DNA from: Clarkia xantiana subsp. parviflora
Lineage: Eukaryota; Streptophyta; Magnoliopsida; Myrtales; Onagraceae
DNA: 64,000 nt
Assembly (NCBI GenBank): GCA_036873135.1
Contig: JAPTYO010000001.1
Location: forward strand, 26,465,774 to 26,529,773
Direction of reading: 5' to 3'
Made by a program: the position numbers and the translations under genes. The first letter of the stretch is position 1, and each line of letters opens with the position of its first letter. The notes below the pieces were generated by a model. It was not told the origin of the DNA and searched no databases. It saw only the letters and a list, made by a program, of their open reading frames with translations. Positions 58,445-64,000 of this stretch are shown here, piece after piece.

Positions 58445-61400
58445 AACTCCCCTAGTATGAATCACAATAACTAATGAGAGTTGTATCAAGCTTAGAGCTA
58501 AGAAAAATATCATTCTCAGGTTCCCTTTTGATATACCTAACAACCCTTAAAGCTGCATCCCAATGAAATTTCTTAGGAATATGCATAAATTGACTAAGAT
58601 GTCTACCAACATAAGAGATATCAGGCCTAGTAATGGCAAGATAGAGCAATTTACCTATCAGCCTTCTATAAGAGAGAACATCATCTAGGTTTTTATCCTC
58701 CGCATTTAAATTCAAATGCTTATCATATAAACTTCTAGTAAGTTTAACATTCACCTCCATAGGTGTTTTAACAGTCTTACCACCTGAAAAATCAGTTCCA
58801 AGGCATACTTTCTTTGACTCATCACTATACCACTTTCATTCCTGGTAAGCTCTATGCCAAGAATGTATTTAAGCTCTCAAAGATCTTTCATCTTGAAATT
58901 AGACTGCAAAACACCTTTCAATTCTGTAATAAACTCGAAACTATTTCCATTGATTAGCAAATCATCCACATACACCTACAGAACAACAATTTGATCACCA
59001 ACTTGTTTGCTAAACAATGAATAATCAAGTTTCGATCTAACAAAACCAGCATTAACTAAAGACTCATTAAGATTGATATTCCACTGTCTGCTAGCTTATT
59101 TCAATCCATAAAGGGATTTACGCAATTGACATACGTTAACATTCCTCCATCGATTAGTAAATCCCTCAGACAGAGTCATATACACTACCTTATCTAGGTC
59201 CCCTTAAAAGAAAGCATTGTAAACGTCCTTCTAATAGATGGGCCATTTAAAAATAGATTCAAGAGAAAGAATGACTCTGACTGTGTTCATCCTAACTACA
59301 AGAGAAAAAGTCTCAAAATAGTCAATTTCATACTTTTGCTTGTATCCCTTTGAAACAAGCCTAACCTTATATCTTTCAAGGGTCCCATTTGACTTATACT
59401 TCAATTGATATACCCATCTACATCCTATAGAATTCTTACTTGAAGGGAGTGGAACTAAGTCCCTGTTAGATTACGGGGAGTAATCACTACGGACACTAAA
59501 ATAAGGTACATGCTTGTAATCGTAATTACGCATCGGAAGAATCACACATACCTTTAGCACAGTCCGTAAACCCAAGATCTTGCTGAGGGAGTTCGCGGCT
59601 CTCTGGTCGGCATCCGTAGAGGTTCTTGTTAGAGAAGCCCTACGTGGTATAGTCTCCACAGCAATCCTCTGATCGACTCTTCGGCAGGGACAGATCTCTG
59701 TAGTGTTTGCTAGAAACTAAATTGGCACACCCTTAGTGCTAGCAATGGTTCGGCCGAACTAGTGGTATGGTGAGGAGGTTTTTTCTCTCTAAAACAGGAA
59801 TAATTAGTGATTAGCCCTAATAATCCCCTAACACCACATATATATAGGAGGAGTAAAGTAGACAAAAGTCCACTTTACCCACTCGAAATATTCGGCCGGC
59901 CTATGTGTTAGGGAGGCCCAATTTTTGGGCCTCTCATGTCAATTGGGATTTGAGTCTAGCCTAATTACCCTAATGTGACATTTATCCAAGTTCCTTTAGG
60001 TAAACTATACATATTATGGGCTTTCAATTAAGACGCCCATCACCATATGCTAACAGCTCCCACTCGCCGTAATGGGAGATGCCTGTTAATGTATCGTTTC
60101 CTAAATCGACATCAACATTCCGAGTAGTTCATACGAGGTTTGTCGTGCGACCGGAGAACACGACGGGCATCGTGCTACTCATCTGTTAGGAATGTTGTAG
60201 CGCCCGCGGAACGTTGATTCTCTTTCTTCAATCAACCTGTTATATATCACATATAAAGTGTCGCGCTGTATCCTAGGTCAACTAATACTTCTCCTTTTGC
60301 CTAGTTTCCACATAAGAATACTTCTCCAAGGCATCCGTACAAGTATTCACAACCTTCAACTAATATCTGGTTGGTGGCCACCTAGTGAATACAAGAGTCG
60401 GTGAATTATAGGTGAACATGACCATCCCTATCACTCATATCCTTAGTCAGACCCAATCGGTTTCCAAAGACGTGGTCACTGGGCCTTTTTGTTCAGCACT
60501 ACGCTCGTACGTCGGGAAGCGACGTATCTAAGGTCAGGCTCATATCTAAGGTCAGGCTCAATGTTCGCTTCCCGGCATATGAGCGCAGTGCTGAAGAAAA
60601 AGGCCAAGTTACCACGTCTTTGGAAACCGGTTGGGTTTGACTAAGGATATGAGCAATTGGGATGGTCAAGTTCACCTGTAATTCACCGAATCTTGTATTC
60701 ACTAGGTGGCCACCAACCGGATATTAGTTGAAGGTTGTGAATACTTGTACGGATGCCCTGGAGAAGTATTCCTATGTGAAAACTGGGCAATAGGAGAATT
60801 ATCAGTTGACCTAGGATACAGCGCGATACGAACTGATGTTTTTAACAGGTTGATTTGAGACAGGGAATCAACGTTCCGCAGGCGCTGCAACACTCCTAAC
60901 AGATGAGTAGCACGATGCCCGTCGTATCCGCCGGTCGCACGGCAAACCTCGTATGAACTATTCGGAAGCAAGGGCAAGATCAGAAGAGTGAAATGTTGAT
61001 GCGATTTGGACAACAATACATTAACATGCACCCTCCAATTCCGGCGAGTGGGAGCTGTTAGCATATGGTGATTGGACGCCGTAAATGGAAGCCCATTAAT
61101 ATGTATAAGTTACCTAAGAAATTGGGTAAATGTCACATTAGGGAAATTGGGCTTGACCCAAATCCCAATTGACATGAGAGGCCCAAAATATTGGGCCTCC
61201 CTTATACATGGCCGGCCGAATTATGTTAGTGAGGGCAAAGTGGACTTTTTTCCACTTTGCTTCTCCTATAAATAAGGGGTGTTAGGGTTTTCATAAGGGT
61301 TAATTCACAATCCCTCCTAAGTGGTGATTTGAGAGAAAAAAAAAAACCATTTTCCCTAAATACATAGTTCGGCCGAACCATATACTACACCAAGGGTGTG

Positions 61401-62210
61401 CCAATTTGCTTCGAGCAAATCACTCCGGAGATCCGTCCCTGCCAAGAATCGAACACAGGTTTTGCTGTGGAGCTAATACCGCGTAGGACTTCCTTAACAA
61501 GAATTTCTACAGATTCCGTCCGGTGGATCGTGAACTCCCTCAGTAGGATCCTTGGGACTACGTAAAAGGTTTAAGGTATGTGCACATCTTCCGCTGCGTA
61601 ATTCTGATTACAAGCATGTACATGTGTTTATGTTTTCTTAGTAATCTGCCCCGTAATCCAACATAAACTTCTCACGAAGACACACACGAGTGACAAAGCC
61701 ATATTTGTTCTTCCCTATCAGCACAGATTTCATCACATGGCTCAACTTAGGATAATTATCAGCACCAGGCAACACAACAGAAGTCATGCGAGCAGAAGGT
61801 TTGTCACTTGCATATAAGTAAAGAGGATGAAAAGAGTCTACCAATTACATCGCTTCACGATACGCCTGAACGGTTACATCAAGTGCCTCATTGGGATCTG
61901 ACGTACCGTCTTCAACCTTCTTGCCACCAGAATCAGACATCGCGAATTGCCGAAGACGAAGAGATCGAATAAGATATATTTCTCGTAATCGTTAGGGATA
62001 TTCGCAAAGAATGTGAATCGCCACCTTGAAAATGAGTCTTCAAAGAGTACCCGAACGAGTTGCGAATCGAAATCGCAGCCACCAACCCAAAACAAGGATG
62101 AAGAAGAACGAATCGTCGCGGGAAGACGAAACGTCTTTGAAGAACAACAGACTTTGAGATTCACAGGATCGATAGACAAGGCATGCATGCCTTTTCGCTC
62201 TGGTACCATG
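58445..62210 (-). pseudogene. Copia-type retrotransposon remnant, internally deleted
   Basis: On the minus strand: primer site TGGTACCAGAGC (62209-62198), start codon at 61940 (MSDSGGKKVEDGTSD), one in-frame stop, then gag start (YLYASDKPSARM, NYPKLSHVMKS) cut at 61664. Coding resumes at 59463 in RT (LVPLPSSKN, RWVYQLKYKSNGTLERYKV), with YVDD near 58966 preceded by a stop, and runs to the RT/RNase H part (LIGKLLYLAITRPDIS, RVVRYIK, 58760-58452). Rest of gag, protease and integrase are missing, replaced by the palindrome 59464-61663. It is non-functional. Confidence 0.88.
59464..61663. mobile_element. 2.2-kb palindrome of two inverted LTR ends
   Basis: The two halves are inverted copies around about 60560. 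Each outer part is an LTR: 59464-60055 on the minus strand and 61056-61663 on the plus strand, with TGTTAG and CTAACA/CCAACA ends and a TATA box (TATAAATA at 61268). Each LTR is preceded by a purine tract GGCGAGTGGGAGC and about 500 bp of internal DNA. The centre is a spacer with two copies of ATCTAAGGTCAGGCTC. The LTR 3' ends thus point outward, as if two 3' ends of one retroelement were fused head to head. The arms differ by many small changes, so the structure is not brand new. No target duplication was seen. Confidence 0.85.
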
Positions 62211-62524
62211 AAACATTCACTCAAGAACACTCAAGAAACCATCTCACAGCGAAACCCTATCAGAGCAAAAGAAGAAAGGAGAGCAATGTCGTGGGATCGT
62301 TGAACCAAGTTCCTTCATCTGGTTGCTTCTCCCCCACAACCCTATTCTGCTAATATAAAGTGCAAATGTCAACATTATACCCCAAAGTCTAGAAGGAACC
62401 TAAAATGGCCATAAGAAAAAATAAATAATGTCAAACTAAACCACAACCACAAAATAGACAGCCCAAACCCAATATAAAGACCCAAACAAACACAACCAGA
62501 GGAGCAAGTTTACAGCAACCAAGC
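62210..62524 (-). repeat. Possible 5' LTR region of the copia remnant
   Basis: The LTR would end GAATGTTTCA on the minus strand, just before the primer site at 62209. Its other end was not fixed. A hAT element is inserted at 62525-62532. Confidence 0.45.
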
Positions 62525-62532
62525 ACACAAAG

Positions 62533-63458
62533 CAGTGGCGGATGTATGTTAAGCAAATGGAAACTAAATGTGCCCAAATTTTTCAGTTTTTTTTTTTTTT
62601 TTACATATTATACATATATATGTATAATACAACTAAAACTGCAAAATAGCCCCTAAATAGCTATCTTTTTACTTGTGTAAATAATAGAGACATACATAAT
62701 AGAGACCAACTACTAAATATTTATTTATTATTATTTAAATAAAAACTAAGAAGAGTTAAAGGGTATGCCGTACTTCAAAAGCGTAACCATCGATTTAATG
62801 AGGTAAACACATAGTTGCTTGTTTGTATGGCATGCTTGAGTCCTAAAAATTCATTTGATAATTTTGACAAGCAAAAGTTGATAAAACTTGCTACATTTTA
62901 TCTGACGAGTTCAGTTGTATTGATATATCAGCTTTTGAGTTTCAACTTGAAAATTTCATTAGTAAAATGAGAAGAGGAGATTTCACGGATTAGATAGGTC
63001 AGGGGAACTCTCGATGAAACTTGTTGAGACGGGAAAGCATATTGCATTTGAACATGTTTATATGCTTTTGAAGTTAACTTTGACTCTTCCAGTAGCAACT
63101 GCAAGTGTGGAGAGATAATTTTCAATCATGAACTACATCAAGAATAGTATGCGAAATAGTATGGGTGACGATCTTCAGAACGATTGTTTGGTCACTTTCG
63201 TAGAAGCGAATATATCTTCAGAGGTTCCCAATGATGCTATACTGAATCGTTTTCAAGCGATAAAGTCTCGTAAAAAACAATTATAGATAATAGTATTAGT
63301 TTTATTTTATTATAAAACTGTGTAATGCATTAACATTTATTTAATATGTAGTACTTCTTTATATATTTTATGTTTGTTATTTCTTTTATAAAATAAAATT
63401 ATGCACTTTTATTTTTTTAAAATTGTCTCCTATTATCAATTTTCTGCGTTCGCGACTG
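62533..63458 (+). mobile_element. hAT element, deletion derivative
   Basis: Starts CAGTGGCGGATG, ends TTCGCGACTG (imperfect inverted repeat), with ACACAAAG on both sides (62525-62532, 63459-63466), the 8-bp duplication of hAT elements. It retains only the C-terminal part of a transposase. Confidence 0.92.
62845..63289 (+). pseudogene. hAT transposase C-terminus (dimerisation domain)
   Basis: Plus-strand frames read SDEFSCIDISAFEFQLENFI, then, after a stop and frame change, KLVETGKHIAFEHVYMLLKL, LPVATASVER, a stop, FSIMNYIKNSMRNSMGD and LNRFQAIKSRKKQL to a final stop (63289). This is the C-terminal hAT dimerisation region of TTF-type/ZMYM1-like plant transposases. Two stops and a frameshift disable it. 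The catalytic core is missing. Confidence 0.88.
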
Positions 63459-63466
63459 ACACAAAG

Positions 63467-64000
63467 CTTCTAAACAGCTCAAGGGATCACATATATTACA
63501 TGGTTTAAATATGTAATTCATTAATGATGGTAAAGATAGGATAACAAAATTCAGAAAGAAAAAATAAAAAATGCCCATAGAATGTAAAATAATGACAAAA
63601 TTGGGTTCAACCGTAAAGTAATTACAAATTTACTCTCTTTCGCTCGGTTTTGACTTTTGAGAACCGAGTAAATTTTTAATTTTTTTTTTTTTCCGATTAT
63701 CAACCCAGTAGAATAACTAATGGTTAATTGGGCTCCTAAATCCAGTTAACCGTTGTTTAGAAATTCCTACTCGGTTATAAAAATATATAAACTGAGTAGG
63801 AAAGTAAAACAACTACGGTTATCTTATTACTCGGTCGAGTAGTGCTTCACCACACGGTTTCGTTTATCTTATTACTCGGTTTCACCACGGTTTCAAATCC
63901 ACAGTAATATTTATTGCAAAAAGTACTGTTGGACACAAGGGAACAAGTTGTTTACATGCATTGACAGGTAACATTAGTAGGAACATCTTCTGGGTTCTTC
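63467..64000. other. Spacer with repeated ACTCGGT motifs
   Basis: From 63640 to 63900 ACTCGGT and its complement-like ACCGAGTA, CTGAGTAGG recur at least six times, similar to subterminal motif arrays of DNA transposons. No terminal repeat is visible before the window ends. Confidence 0.4.

Overview
The window is nuclear DNA of a flowering plant, most likely a eudicot. It has AT-rich spacers, a three-exon R2R3-MYB gene with canonical plant intron positions, and dense nested LTR retrotransposons (Ty3/gypsy and Ty1/copia), Helitrons, and hAT, CACTA and MULE-like elements. Nothing is prokaryotic or organellar. The species cannot be named from the sequence alone.

Layout. 1-1145: decayed Ty3/gypsy pol (minus strand), cut by an LTR end at the window edge. 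1619-3177: the only convincing host gene, an R2R3-MYB transcription factor (minus) with its TATA box. 3935-4738: long-TIR foldback element with a 10-bp target duplication. 5623-7818: non-autonomous hAT element carrying a five-exon mini-gene of repeated peptides. 9056-21292: two head-to-tail Helitrons. The second is interrupted by a small hAT element (12887-13452) and a very young copia-type element (13577-20030) with dead coding capacity. 21558-27070: CACTA terminus, hairpin MITE, a broken plant-transposon-protein gene, an F-box gene remnant and two copies of one 5' module. 27272-41037: tandem-repeat-rich remnant of a probable large Tat/Ogre-like element, with an 8.3-kb non-autonomous gypsy (27707-36006) nested in it. 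41038-42600: old copy of the 13.6-kb copia family. 43383-52991: long-TIR element split by a nearly complete Tat-lineage Ty3/gypsy (43488-52517). 53110-57663: hairpin with pol III-like boxes, a tandem duplication and another Helitron end. 58445-62210: copia remnant carrying a 2.2-kb palindrome made of two LTR ends. 62533-63458: hAT deletion derivative.

The most notable find is in the Tat element. Between pol and the 3' LTR, on the opposite strand, lies what looks like a complete small gene: TATA box, ATG, a 96-bp GT-AG intron and an open 103-codon frame. It is intact, while gag-pol of the same element carries three stop codons, one frameshift and a changed integrase catalytic residue. The non-autonomous gypsy at 27.7-36.0 kb shares LTR termini, primer-binding site and polypurine tract with the Tat element and could have been mobilised by such a partner. 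It also holds a 19-bp array with ten W-box cores. All functional statements are inferences from sequence read by eye; no alignment or database search was run.
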